Shown here: positions 1 to 5,543 of the stretch, in pieces | How the letters are laid out: each line of letters opens with the position of its first letter | How positions within the stretch are numbered: the stretch's first letter is position 1 | NCBI GenBank assembly: GCA_017935805.1 | Contig: JAGBGV010000267.1 | Location: 1-5,543 of the forward strand | DNA: 5,543 nt | Source of the DNA: Clostridia bacterium | Lineage (GTDB): Bacteria > Bacillota_A > Clostridia > Oscillospirales > CAG-272 | Reading direction: 5' to 3' | Notes under the pieces: generated by a model | Database searches by the model: none | What the model saw: only the letters and a program-made list of their open reading frames with translations | Told to the model about the DNA's origin: nothing | Translations under genes and position numbers: made by a program

Positions 1-1994
1 CCCTTTGCTGTCTTTTCAAAAACGCTTCCCTTCAGTCCGTCGCGAGTTGCATCGTTGAATACAGCTACAGCACCGATTGCGTCGCCTGTAGGTGTGATCT
101 GACTGATGTTGCCCTGGTTAGCCTGTGCGCTTCCGTCGATAGTTGCGCCCATAGTCCAGCCTTCACCGTAAATGATCGCTTCAGGGTTGATAGTGTGTAC
201 CGCGCTCTCTACATTCTGCATAGTTTCGAGATCGTGGAGTCCCATGAGGTCGAAACGAAGTCCGTCAAGATCGTATTCCTCTACCCAATAAGATGTGGAG
301 TCAACCATAAACTTACCGAACATGTATCTCTCGGAAGCTGTATCGTTACCGCATCCGCTTGCAGAAGAGTTTGCACCTGTGTTTGTATATCTGTAGTAAT
401 AGTAAGGAACTATTCTGTTGAAGGAGCTGTTGCCGTCATAGGTGTGGTTATACACCATATCCATGATAACGCCGATTCCCGCTTCATGGAGAGACTTTAC
501 CATTTCCTTGTATTCTCTAATTCTTACTTCACCGTTAAACGGATCGGTTGAGTAGCTTCCCTCGGGAACGTTGTAGTTCTTCGGGTCGTATCCCCAGTTG
601 AATTCCCCGTTCGGATTGGATTCGTCAACCGTTGCATAGTCATAAACAGGAAGGAGGTGAACGTGAGTAATGCCAAGCATCTTGAGGTAGTCAACACCTA
701 CGGGGATTCCATGCTCATTTACAAGTCCCTTTTCGGTGAACGCAAGGTATTTGCCCTTGTACTGGGAAGATTCGATCTTATTTGAGAAGTCACGAACGTG
801 TACCTCCCAGATTATTGCGTCAGAATAGCTTTCAATGCCGGTTTCGAACTCAACACTCTTCCATCCCTCGGGGTCTGTGAGTGAAAGATCAACAACCATA
901 CCGCGGTTTCCGTTGACTCCGGCTGCCTTTGCGTACGGGTCAACAGCATCCTGTGTACCGACAGCAGTTGTAACAGTATAGGTATAGTATGTGCCGTGGC
1001 CGCATTCCTCTGTGTGAGACCAAACGCCACGCTCTCCCTTTACCATGTCAACCGATTTGTATGCGTCAACTCCGTCACCTGCAGTAAAGAGGTTGAGTAT
1101 CACCTTTGAAGCTGTAGGTGCCCAAACCTTGAATGTGGTGGTGTCTCCGCTTATCACTGCACCGAGGTCATCTCCGTCGTAGTGATAGTTTTCAGCAAAA
1201 TAGTCGCTGTCAAAAATATCCGTGGGGACAACTTCCTTTGAGCCGTATCCTTCGATCTCAACGCGATAATTGCCGGAAAGGTCAAGCTCCTCACCGAGTT
1301 CGATAATTCCGTTTGTTACATCCTGGTTAAGTGAGGAAATGCTGACGATATCTATCTCACGGTCTCCCTGGTAAACCTTAACCTTTGATGGGTCTGTAAT
1401 GTTAGTCTTGGGGGATATGCGATATTTGATCTTATTTATATCAACCATTCCGGCTATTGTAAATTCCTTCAACATAGTGAGAGTTTTTCCTCCATCATAG
1501 CTCTTATACTGTTCTGCTTCACCTGTTTTAAGGTAAACAAAGGTCTCTTTGCCCTCGATAGGTGCAAATCTGTCCTGTTCATAGTCCTTTGTTGCGCTTC
1601 CCCAGGATGATCCACCCGGATCGGAACAGTTTTTACGGACGATGAATCCAAGCTCTGTGACGCCCTCAGGCACGTTTACTACAGCCTTTGCGCCGTATTC
1701 ACATTCGTGGAAAAGATATCCCTTGCCGGCAACATCTCCCCACCATGCCCAAACGTCACAGTTTTCATATGTATCATTGTGATTCCAATAGAACGTTACC
1801 TGGTTATATCCCTCCGGGATAGGCTCGAAGTATTCTTCCACCGGTTCCTTATTTCCCTCAGTTTCGGGAGAAACCGTTTCATCCTGAACATCAGGTGTGT
1901 CGGGGGGATTTCCCTTGTTACACGACACAAGGAAAGTGGAAAACGTCATTACAAGGAGTAAAAGCATGGAAATAATACGGACTGATCTTTTCAT
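1..1994 (-). CDS. pulA: Type I pullulanase, surface lipoprotein (GH13, CBM41, CBM48); 3' end beyond window
   Basis: Debranching enzyme that hydrolyses alpha-1,6 bonds in pullulan, starch or glycogen; 664 codons are visible. Residues 1-25 form a lipoprotein signal peptide: basic start (MKRSVR), a leucine-rich core and lipobox LVSC with Cys25. A Pro/Asp/Glu-rich linker follows (about 27-60). Next come a CBM41-like starch-binding domain (about 62-155, with WAWWGD at 82-87), a beta-rich Ig-like domain (about 172-255) and a CBM48-like domain (about 262-370, with FKVWAPTA). The GH13 barrel starts near 390 with IIWEVHVRDFS. The type I pullulanase signature NWGYDP is at 466-471. GH13 region I is DMVYNHT (512-518). 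Region II is GLRFDLMG with predicted nucleophile Asp582. Region III is YGEGW with predicted acid/base Glu611. Region IV and the C-terminal domain lie outside the window. The reading frame is open throughout. The start is fixed by AGGAGG seven bases upstream. It is the second gene of the malQ unit, 39 bases downstream. Family is certain; membrane anchoring is inferred from the lipobox. Confidence 0.96.
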   Translation of the reverse strand, partial: MKRSVRIISMLLLLVMTFSTFLVSCNKGNPPDTPDVQDETVSPETEGNKEPVEEYFEPIPEGYNQVTFYWNHNDTYENCDVWAWWGDVAGKGYLFHECEYGAKAVVNVPEGVTELGFIVRKNCSDPGGSSWGSATKDYEQDRFAPIEGKETFVYLKTGEAEQYKSYDGGKTLTMLKEFTIAGMVDINKIKYRISPKTNITDPSKVKVYQGDREIDIVSISSLNQDVTNGIIELGEELDLSGNYRVEIEGYGSKEVVPTDIFDSDYFAENYHYDGDDLGAVISGDTTTFKVWAPTASKVILNLFTAGDGVDAYKSVDMVKGERGVWSHTEECGHGTYYTYTVTTAVGTQDAVDPYAKAAGVNGNRGMVVDLSLTDPEGWKSVEFETGIESYSDAIIWEVHVRDFSNKIESSQYKGKYLAFTEKGLVNEHGIPVGVDYLKMLGITHVHLLPVYDYATVDESNPNGEFNWGYDPKNYNVPEGSYSTDPFNGEVRIREYKEMVKSLHEAGIGVIMDMVYNHTYDGNSSFNRIVPYYYYRYTNTGANSSASGCGNDTASERYMFGKFMVDSTSYWVEEYDLDGLRFDLMGLHDLETMQNVESAVHTINPEAIIYGEGWTMGATIDGSAQANQGNISQITPTGDAIGAVAVFNDATRDGLKGSVFEKTAK

Positions 1995-2001
1995 GGGTAC
2001 G

Positions 2002-2007
2002 CCTCCT
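2002..2007 (-). promoter_or_regulatory. Ribosome binding site of the pullulanase gene
   Basis: Perfect AGGAGG on the minus strand, seven bases before the ATG at 1994. It decides the start codon and implies strong translation. It lies in the 39-base gap after malQ. That gap shows no hairpin plus T-run and no promoter match, so co-transcription with malQ is the simplest reading. Confidence 0.9.
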
Positions 2008-2033
2008 GGTGATTTATTATTTATGATTATTGA

Positions 2034-3527
2034 TTATTTTGTTCTGTCAGTTTTTGCCGTAACAGCCGCAATCTTTTCTCTCAGCTCTGCTGTGTTATAG
2101 TCGGCTGACATTCTCCAACCCCAGTTGCCTGATGCAGTAGAGGGAGTGTTCATTCTTCCCTCTTCATTGGAAAGTTCAAGATAGTCCTGCATGGGAATTA
2201 CCGCAAGATTTGCAATACTGTCAAGCGCAAGCTCAATAATATCATATGTACGGCTCTGCTCCTCGTTTACGGGGCACTCTGCAAGAAGTCGCGCCTCAGC
2301 CCACTGATCAAGGCTTTCAAGCCAAGAGTAGGTGCAGTCGGAATCGTGAGTTGATGAATATACAACGCAATTTCTGGTCTCAAACATTCTGGGCATGTAC
2401 TCGCTGTCGTCATCGTAGAAGCCAAACTGAAGCATCTTCATTCCCGGGAATCCGGTCTCAACAAGAAGCTCGCGTACGTCGTCGGTTGTAAGGCCGAGGT
2501 CCTCTGCTATGATTTTTGATTCAGGGTATTTTTCTTTAATTGCCTTAAACAGTTCCTTGCCAGGAGCAACATCCCACTTACCGTTTCTTGCAGTAGGCTC
2601 ACCGTAGGGGATATTGTAGTATCCTGCAAATCCGCGGAAATGGTCGATTCGCAGAATATCATAAAGCTTAAAGGCGGAGCCGACTCTGCCGATCCACCAA
2701 GTGAAGCCCTGCTCTTCCATCAGCTTCCAATTATAGATGGGGTTTCCCCAAAGCTGTCCGTCAGGTGCATATCCGTCCGGAGGGCATCCCGCAACAACAG
2801 TAGGATTGTAATTTTCGTCAAGCAGGAACTGCTCCGGAGCCGCCCATACGTCCATACTGTCATGTGCAACATAAATCGGCATATCACCAATAACAGAAAT
2901 GCCCTTGCTGTGAGCATAATTAACTATGGCCTGCCACTGGGTAGAGAATTCGTACTGAATCCAACGCCAGAATGACATTTCAGCTTCAAATTCCTCTTTG
3001 TGAGTGAGTGCCTTGTTGTAGTCGCGGTACTCATCATCCCAAAGTGTCCACTGGCAGTAATTATTCTTAACCTTGAGAGCCATGAAAAGTGCGTAGTTTT
3101 CGATCCATTCACTGTTTTCACAGAGGAACTTTTTGTAATCCTCATCAGGAGTGAATCTGGAGTGAGCAATACGAAGCGCGGTATATCTTGCGCCAAACAG
3201 CCAACCGTAGTTAACGAGCGTTGAGCCTTCCTTCTGATCTTCAAGCTCGTCCGCAGTAAGAAGACCTTTCTTGGCAAGTATATCAAGATCAATGAAGTAA
3301 GGATTACCTGCTGCTGATGAGGGTGACTGATAAGGGCTGTCACCGTAGGATGTAGGATTCAGCGGCAAAACCTGCCAGCATTTCTGACCTGTTGCATCGA
3401 GAAAATCAATAAAGTCGTAGGCCGACTTGCCGAAGCTTCCGATGCCATACTCTGACGGCAAGCTGCTCACGGGCATGAGAATACCTGCCTTGTGCTCGAA
3501 TCCAAAGTTGTTGGTGTGGTTTGACAT
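2034..3527 (-). CDS. malQ: 4-alpha-glucanotransferase (amylomaltase, GH77)
   Basis: Cytoplasmic enzyme that moves alpha-1,4-glucan segments between malto-oligosaccharides and releases glucose; it recycles short dextrins during maltodextrin, starch or glycogen use. The protein has 497 residues, normal for the short bacterial GH77 form, with no signal peptide. GH77 landmarks in order: SSLPSEYGIGSFG (21-33), WQVLPLNPT (51-59), SPYQSPSSAAGNPYF (64-78), DMPIYV (215-220), WGNPIYNW (260-267), RIDHFRG (293-299) with predicted nucleophile Asp295, IIAEDLG (339-345) with acid/base Glu342, STHDSD (392-397) with Asp395, and GNWGWRM (467-473). The frame stays open 15 codons further upstream, to an ATG at 3572 with no ribosome site. 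The ATG at 3527 is preceded by AAAGGGG at seven bases and gives a protein starting just before the conserved domain, so it is preferred. Region IV reads THDSDC where the usual form is THDNDT; the catalytic Asp is kept. First gene of the unit, followed by the pullulanase. Confidence 0.96.
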   Translation of the reverse strand: MSNHTNNFGFEHKAGILMPVSSLPSEYGIGSFGKSAYDFIDFLDATGQKCWQVLPLNPTSYGDSPYQSPSSAAGNPYFIDLDILAKKGLLTADELEDQKEGSTLVNYGWLFGARYTALRIAHSRFTPDEDYKKFLCENSEWIENYALFMALKVKNNYCQWTLWDDEYRDYNKALTHKEEFEAEMSFWRWIQYEFSTQWQAIVNYAHSKGISVIGDMPIYVAHDSMDVWAAPEQFLLDENYNPTVVAGCPPDGYAPDGQLWGNPIYNWKLMEEQGFTWWIGRVGSAFKLYDILRIDHFRGFAGYYNIPYGEPTARNGKWDVAPGKELFKAIKEKYPESKIIAEDLGLTTDDVRELLVETGFPGMKMLQFGFYDDDSEYMPRMFETRNCVVYSSTHDSDCTYSWLESLDQWAEARLLAECPVNEEQSRTYDIIELALDSIANLAVIPMQDYLELSNEEGRMNTPSTASGNWGWRMSADYNTAELREKIAAVTAKTDRTK

Positions 3528-3534
3528 AAAATTA

Positions 3535-3541
3535 CCCCTTT
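3535..3541 (-). promoter_or_regulatory. Ribosome binding site of malQ
   Basis: AAAGGGG on the minus strand, seven bases before the ATG at 3527. The in-frame ATG at 3572 has no purine-rich element at a workable distance, so this site selects the 497-residue start over a 512-residue reading. Confidence 0.8.
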
Positions 3542-3601
3542 CTGACGAAAAACGATATTGATACGATATCATTGCTGTTGATAACTATATTTTAACTCAA
3601 A

Positions 3602-3618
3602 ATACACAATACGTGTAT
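3602..3618. promoter_or_regulatory. Inverted repeat at the malQ transcription start, candidate operator
   Basis: Perfect 6-base arms ATACAC and GTGTAT separated by five bases (17 bp in all), lying over the predicted transcription start of malQ and just downstream of its -10. This is a typical repressor position. The sequence does not match the GCAAACGTTTGC-like sites known for LacI-family maltose regulators, so no regulator can be named. Confidence 0.35.
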
Positions 3619-3621
3619 ATA

Positions 3622-3650
3622 ATTATACCACGGTTGACAGTAAAATTCAA
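3622..3650 (-). promoter_or_regulatory. Sigma-A promoter of the malQ-pullulanase unit, extended -10
   Basis: On the minus strand, -35 TTGAAT (3650-3645) and -10 TATAAT (3627-3622) are 17 bases apart. TGG directly before the -10 supplies an extended -10. The start point would fall near 3615, giving a leader of about 88 bases before malQ. An inverted repeat at 3602-3618 covers the predicted start point. Prediction from consensus match only. Confidence 0.75.
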
Positions 3651-3891
3651 CAAGTTATTTTAACAAAGATGATCTGTTTTATACGTATTTTAGAATTTTT
3701 TATGGTTATGTTGGTATAGCGCAAATATTTTTGCAGGATTTTACCGGGCAATCGCCTGATATACGCAGATACACAATCTATCAAACAGCTCTTATTTCAA
3801 ACCGTTGACATTCACAGACAGTCATATTCATTTTCAATGATCAAAAATAAGCAAATATATATAATAATAAGGATAGAATTACACATATTTA
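3651..3891. other. Central part of the divergent intergenic region, no gene seen
   Basis: AT-rich stretch between the two divergent promoters. I see no coding region with a ribosome site, no tRNA or rRNA, and no strong hairpin followed by a T-run. It holds a GCAAA/TTTGC inverted repeat at 3721-3734, an isolated TTGACA at 3805-3810 without a matching -10, and a strongly A/T-rich tract (about 3840-3890). That tract lies directly upstream of the rightward -35 and could act as an UP element. The length, beyond what two promoters need, leaves room for regulator sites. Confidence 0.6.
3721..3734. repeat. Short inverted repeat GCAAA-N4-TTTGC
   Basis: Perfect 5-base arms GCAAA and TTTGC separated by four bases (tatt). 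The arms resemble half-sites of LacI-family carbohydrate regulators such as MalR or CcpA. The central CG those sites normally carry is missing and the centre is wider. It sits about 105 bases upstream of the predicted malQ start point and about 190 upstream of the rightward one. Weak candidate only. Confidence 0.2.
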
Positions 3892-3920
3892 TTGACTTAC
3901 CGGTTCGTTCGTGATATAAT
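3892..3920 (+). promoter_or_regulatory. Strong sigma-A promoter of the polysaccharide unit, extended -10
   Basis: TTGACT (3892-3897) and a perfect TATAAT (3915-3920) are 17 bases apart, with TGA at 3912-3914 giving an extended -10. The preceding 50 bases are almost pure A/T, as in UP elements. The start point would be near 3927, leaving a leader of about 47 bases before the GTG at 3974. This marks the sugar transferase as the first gene of its transcript. Confidence 0.85.
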
Positions 3921-3974
3921 ATAATGAATATTAATGTGATAACAAACACTCATCAGAAAAAGGAGACACGAACG
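3906..3974. repeat. 8-base inverted repeat spanning promoter to start codon
   Basis: CGTTCGTG (3906-3913) is the exact reverse complement of CACGAACG (3967-3974). The left arm lies in the promoter spacer and ends at the -10. The right arm lies between ribosome site and start codon and takes in the G of the GTG. The right arm is also part of a 12-bp inverted repeat of its own (ACACG-AA-CGTGT, 3966-3977). The left arm is upstream of the predicted start point, so the pair cannot form an RNA hairpin in the main transcript; paired protein sites or chance are the alternatives. Confidence 0.4.
3958..3966 (+). promoter_or_regulatory. Ribosome binding site of the sugar transferase gene
   Basis: AAAAGGAGA ends seven bases before GTG at 3974. 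It fixes the rare GTG as the start: the next in-frame ATG, at codon 26, would remove most of the membrane helix. Confidence 0.85.
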
Positions 3975-4579
3975 TGTACAAGCATCTGCTAAAGAGAATA
4001 CTTGACATTATCCTGTCTTTTTTTGCCATTGTTATACTGGCACTGCCCATGCTGGTCATTGCAATTATCATCAAGATCGACGATCCCGGTCCTGCTATTT
4101 TCAAGCAGAAGAGATTTGGGAAAAACAAAGAACTGTTTTGGCTATATAAATTCCGTAGTATGAAACTCAATACCCCCGAGCTTCCAACGCATCTATTGAA
4201 AGATCCAGACATGTACATAAGCAAAGTAGGAAAGTTCATTCGTCGTACAAGTCTTGACGAACTGCCTCAAATATACAACATATTTATCGGCAAAATGAGC
4301 ATCATAGGCCCCCGCCCTGCACTTTGGAATCAAGATGATCTAATAGCAGAGCGTGACAAATACGGAGCCAATGACGTCCGCCCCGGTCTCACAGGCTGGG
4401 CTCAGATAAACGGTAGAGACGAGCTTGATATTAATACAAAAGCCAAGCTCGATGGCGAATATGTCAGTCAGTTGTCGTTCGCATTTGACTGTAAGTGCTT
4501 CTTCGGCACGATCAAATCAGTACTCAAGGCCGATGGCGTTGTCGAGGGCGAAGTTAAGGAAGAGGTTGTAAGGAAATGA
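3974..4579 (+). CDS. Undecaprenyl-phosphate sugar-1-phosphate transferase (small monotopic phosphoglycosyl transferase)
   Basis: Bacterial sugar transferase family (PglC/EpsL/WcaJ C-domain type), 201 residues: the minimal form without the extra N-terminal membrane helices of WcaJ-like proteins. It should transfer a sugar-1-phosphate from a UDP-sugar to undecaprenyl phosphate at the inner face of the membrane, the first step of exopolysaccharide, capsule or glycan assembly. Residues 1-10 are basic. Residues 11-34 form one hydrophobic helix broken by Pro25, as in re-entrant monotopic enzymes. DPGPAIFKQKRFG (37-49) and KFRSM (59-63) follow. The predicted catalytic Asp95-Glu96 dyad is in TSLDELPQ (92-99). 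GPRP (112-115) and RPGLTGWAQINGR (136-148) complete the family signature. The tail (DGVVEGEVKEE) is acidic and variable. The start is GTG, chosen for its AAAGGAGA site. The stop overlaps the next ATG as ATGA, so translation of the two genes is probably coupled. The sugar cannot be told from sequence, so no gene symbol is given. Confidence 0.95.
   Translation: MYKHLLKRILDIILSFFAIVILALPMLVIAIIIKIDDPGPAIFKQKRFGKNKELFWLYKFRSMKLNTPELPTHLLKDPDMYISKVGKFIRRTSLDELPQIYNIFIGKMSIIGPRPALWNQDDLIAERDKYGANDVRPGLTGWAQINGRDELDINTKAKLDGEYVSQLSFAFDCKCFFGTIKSVLKADGVVEGEVKEEVVRK
4558..4565 (+). promoter_or_regulatory. Ribosome binding site inside the sugar transferase gene for the GT4 gene
   Basis: GGAAGAGG lies ten bases before the ATG at 4576, within the last codons of the upstream gene. 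The nearer AAGGAA (4570-4575) abuts the ATG too closely to serve. Together with the ATGA overlap this fits coupled translation. Confidence 0.5.
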
Positions 4580-5543
4580 ATAAAGCACTTTTTGTTGCAA
4601 CCGTAGTTAAAAAACACATAAATGTCTTTCATCTTCCTTTTTTGAAAATGTTCAAAACTGCCGGCTATGAAGTTCATGTAGCAGCCGGCAATGATTTCTA
4701 CAATCCCAACGAATGCAGCAGTCCTTGGTGTGATCGATATTACAATTTATCTTTCGAGCGCTCCCCCCTTAAATTTAGTAATATAAACGCTTACAAATCA
4801 ATCAAAAAACTAATTGACGCCGAAAACTATGACATAATCCATTGTCATACCCCTGTTGGCGGTGTTGTTGCAAGAATTGCTGCGCGAAATGCTAGAAAAA
4901 ATGGAACAAAGGTATTTTATACTGCCCACGGATTTCACTTTTATAAGGGGGCGCCATTAAAAAACTGGCTGCTCTATTATCCTATTGAGAAACTATGTTC
5001 CAAATTTACAGATGTTCTTATAACTATCAACAAAGAAGACTTTGCTTTAGCACAAAGAAAAATGAAAGCTGCGGAAGTCCTGTATGTTCCCGGAGTTGGA
5101 ATTGATACTGAAAAGTATGAAAACGCAACTGTTGATAAAGATGCCTTCCGTAAGGAGCTCGGAATTCCAAGCGATGCCATTTTACTGACTTCTGTTGGTG
5201 AGCTTAACAAGAACAAAAATCACGAAGTAGTCTTGCGCGCCTTGTCTACTCTCGATGACAGCAATATACATTACGCCATTGCCGGCAACGGACCGCTTCA
5301 CGATTACCTAATTCAACTCGCGCAAGAATTGAAAATATCCAACAGATTTCACCTGTTAGGTTACAGAAGAGATATCGCTCAGATATACAAGGCATCGGAT
5401 ATTTGTGTGTTTCCTTCCATTCGTGAGGGACTTGGACTTGCGGCAATCGAAGGAATGGCGGCCGGTCTTCCTCTCATAGCGTCTGATAACCGCGGTACTA
5501 GAGATTATTGTGATAATTCTGTTAATGGATTTTTGTGCAAACA
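4576..5543 (+). CDS. GT4 family glycosyltransferase for polysaccharide synthesis; 3' end beyond window
   Basis: Retaining GT-B fold glycosyltransferase related to EpsD and capsule GT4 enzymes; 322 codons are visible and the C-terminal end lies past the right edge (family members have about 370-400 residues). It probably adds a sugar to the lipid-linked primer made by the preceding gene; this role is inferred from position. The N-terminal acceptor domain (about 1-185) shows HINVFHLPFLK (14-24), IIHCHTPVGGVVAR (87-100) and YTAHGFHFYKGAP (115-127), typical of this subgroup, then VPGVGID (171-177). The C-terminal donor-binding domain starts near 200 with SVGELNKNKNH (206-216) and AGNGP (236-240). 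The EX7E nucleotide-sugar motif has Glu284 and Glu292 in REGLGLAAIEGMAAG (283-297). No signal peptide or membrane segment is seen, so it is cytoplasmic or peripheral. The ATG overlaps the upstream stop by four bases. Donor and acceptor sugars cannot be predicted. Confidence 0.94.
   Translation, partial: MNKALFVATVVKKHINVFHLPFLKMFKTAGYEVHVAAGNDFYNPNECSSPWCDRYYNLSFERSPLKFSNINAYKSIKKLIDAENYDIIHCHTPVGGVVARIAARNARKNGTKVFYTAHGFHFYKGAPLKNWLLYYPIEKLCSKFTDVLITINKEDFALAQRKMKAAEVLYVPGVGIDTEKYENATVDKDAFRKELGIPSDAILLTSVGELNKNKNHEVVLRALSTLDDSNIHYAIAGNGPLHDYLIQLAQELKISNRFHLLGYRRDIAQIYKASDICVFPSIREGLGLAAIEGMAAGLPLIASDNRGTRDYCDNSVNGFLCK

Noticed and set aside
195..551. Open plus-strand frame of 118 codons, opposite the pullulanase
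   Set aside because: It lies wholly antisense to the conserved GH13 catalytic region, has no ribosome site and no recognisable domain; it is a shadow of the real gene.
791..803. 13-base direct repeat, CACGAACGTGTAC, also at 3967-3979
   Set aside because: A single exact 13-mer match is close to what chance allows in 5.5 kb. The copy at 791 encodes the conserved VHVRD stretch of the pullulanase on the other strand, which explains it.
2924..3343. Open minus-strand frame of 139 codons within malQ
   Set aside because: Out of frame with malQ, which is well conserved across this stretch; composition is unlike a real protein and there is no ribosome site.
3554..3570. GATAT-N7-ATATC inverted repeat in the malQ leader
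   Set aside because: Five A/T-rich base pairs only; too weak for a stable hairpin or terminator and not distinct from background in an AT-rich leader.
3634..3661. Possible extra plus-strand promoter, TTGACA-16-TATTTT
   Set aside because: The -35 is perfect but the -10 matches at only four of six positions with a 16-base spacer. It overlaps the better leftward promoter and would leave a leader of about 300 bases.
3805..3810. Perfect TTGACA -35-like hexamer on the plus strand
   Set aside because: No acceptable -10 lies 16-18 bases downstream (the 17-base position reads TCATTT), so it is not a promoter on this evidence.
3528..3973. Riboswitch, small RNA or tRNA in the intergenic region
   Set aside because: No cloverleaf, conserved aptamer core or strong stem followed by a T-run could be seen; both leaders are short (about 88 and 47 bases).
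3931..4239. Open minus-strand frame of 102 codons opposite the sugar transferase
   Set aside because: Antisense shadow covering the membrane helix and DPGP region of a clear family member; it would also run through the promoter leader.

Overview
The window looks like chromosomal DNA from a low- to mid-GC Gram-positive anaerobe, most likely a Clostridia relative of the Ruminococcus/Oscillospiraceae or Lachnospiraceae type. This is an inference from strong purine-rich ribosome binding sites, sigma-A promoters with extended -10 elements, a surface lipoprotein pullulanase and the style of the exopolysaccharide genes. No 16S or other marker is present, so genus cannot be fixed.

Layout. The left two thirds (1-3527) is a minus-strand alpha-glucan unit of two genes. 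The upstream gene encodes a GH77 4-alpha-glucanotransferase (malQ, 2034-3527). It is followed after 39 bases by a type I pullulanase lipoprotein (pulA, 1-1994). The C-terminal end of the pullulanase lies beyond the left edge of the window. A 446-base AT-rich intergenic region (3528-3973) carries two back-to-back promoters. Facing right is an exopolysaccharide/capsule unit. Its first gene is a small monotopic phosphoglycosyl transferase of the bacterial sugar transferase family (3974-4579, GTG start). It overlaps by four bases (ATGA) with a GT4 glycosyltransferase (4576-5543) that runs off the right edge.

How the genes work together. The pullulanase should act outside the cell, tethered to the membrane, cutting alpha-1,6 branches of starch, glycogen or pullulan. 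MalQ should act in the cytoplasm, disproportionating the resulting malto-oligosaccharides. On the other strand, the sugar transferase should load the first sugar-phosphate onto undecaprenyl phosphate, and the GT4 enzyme is a candidate for adding the next sugar. The two units share only an intergenic region; nothing in the sequence shows that they are functionally linked.

Overall assessment. All four genes belong to well-known families, and I see no mobile element, CRISPR array, RNA gene or clear novel system. The observations most worth a second look are short inverted repeats placed on the promoters and on the GTG start of the polysaccharide unit, and an altered region IV motif in MalQ.
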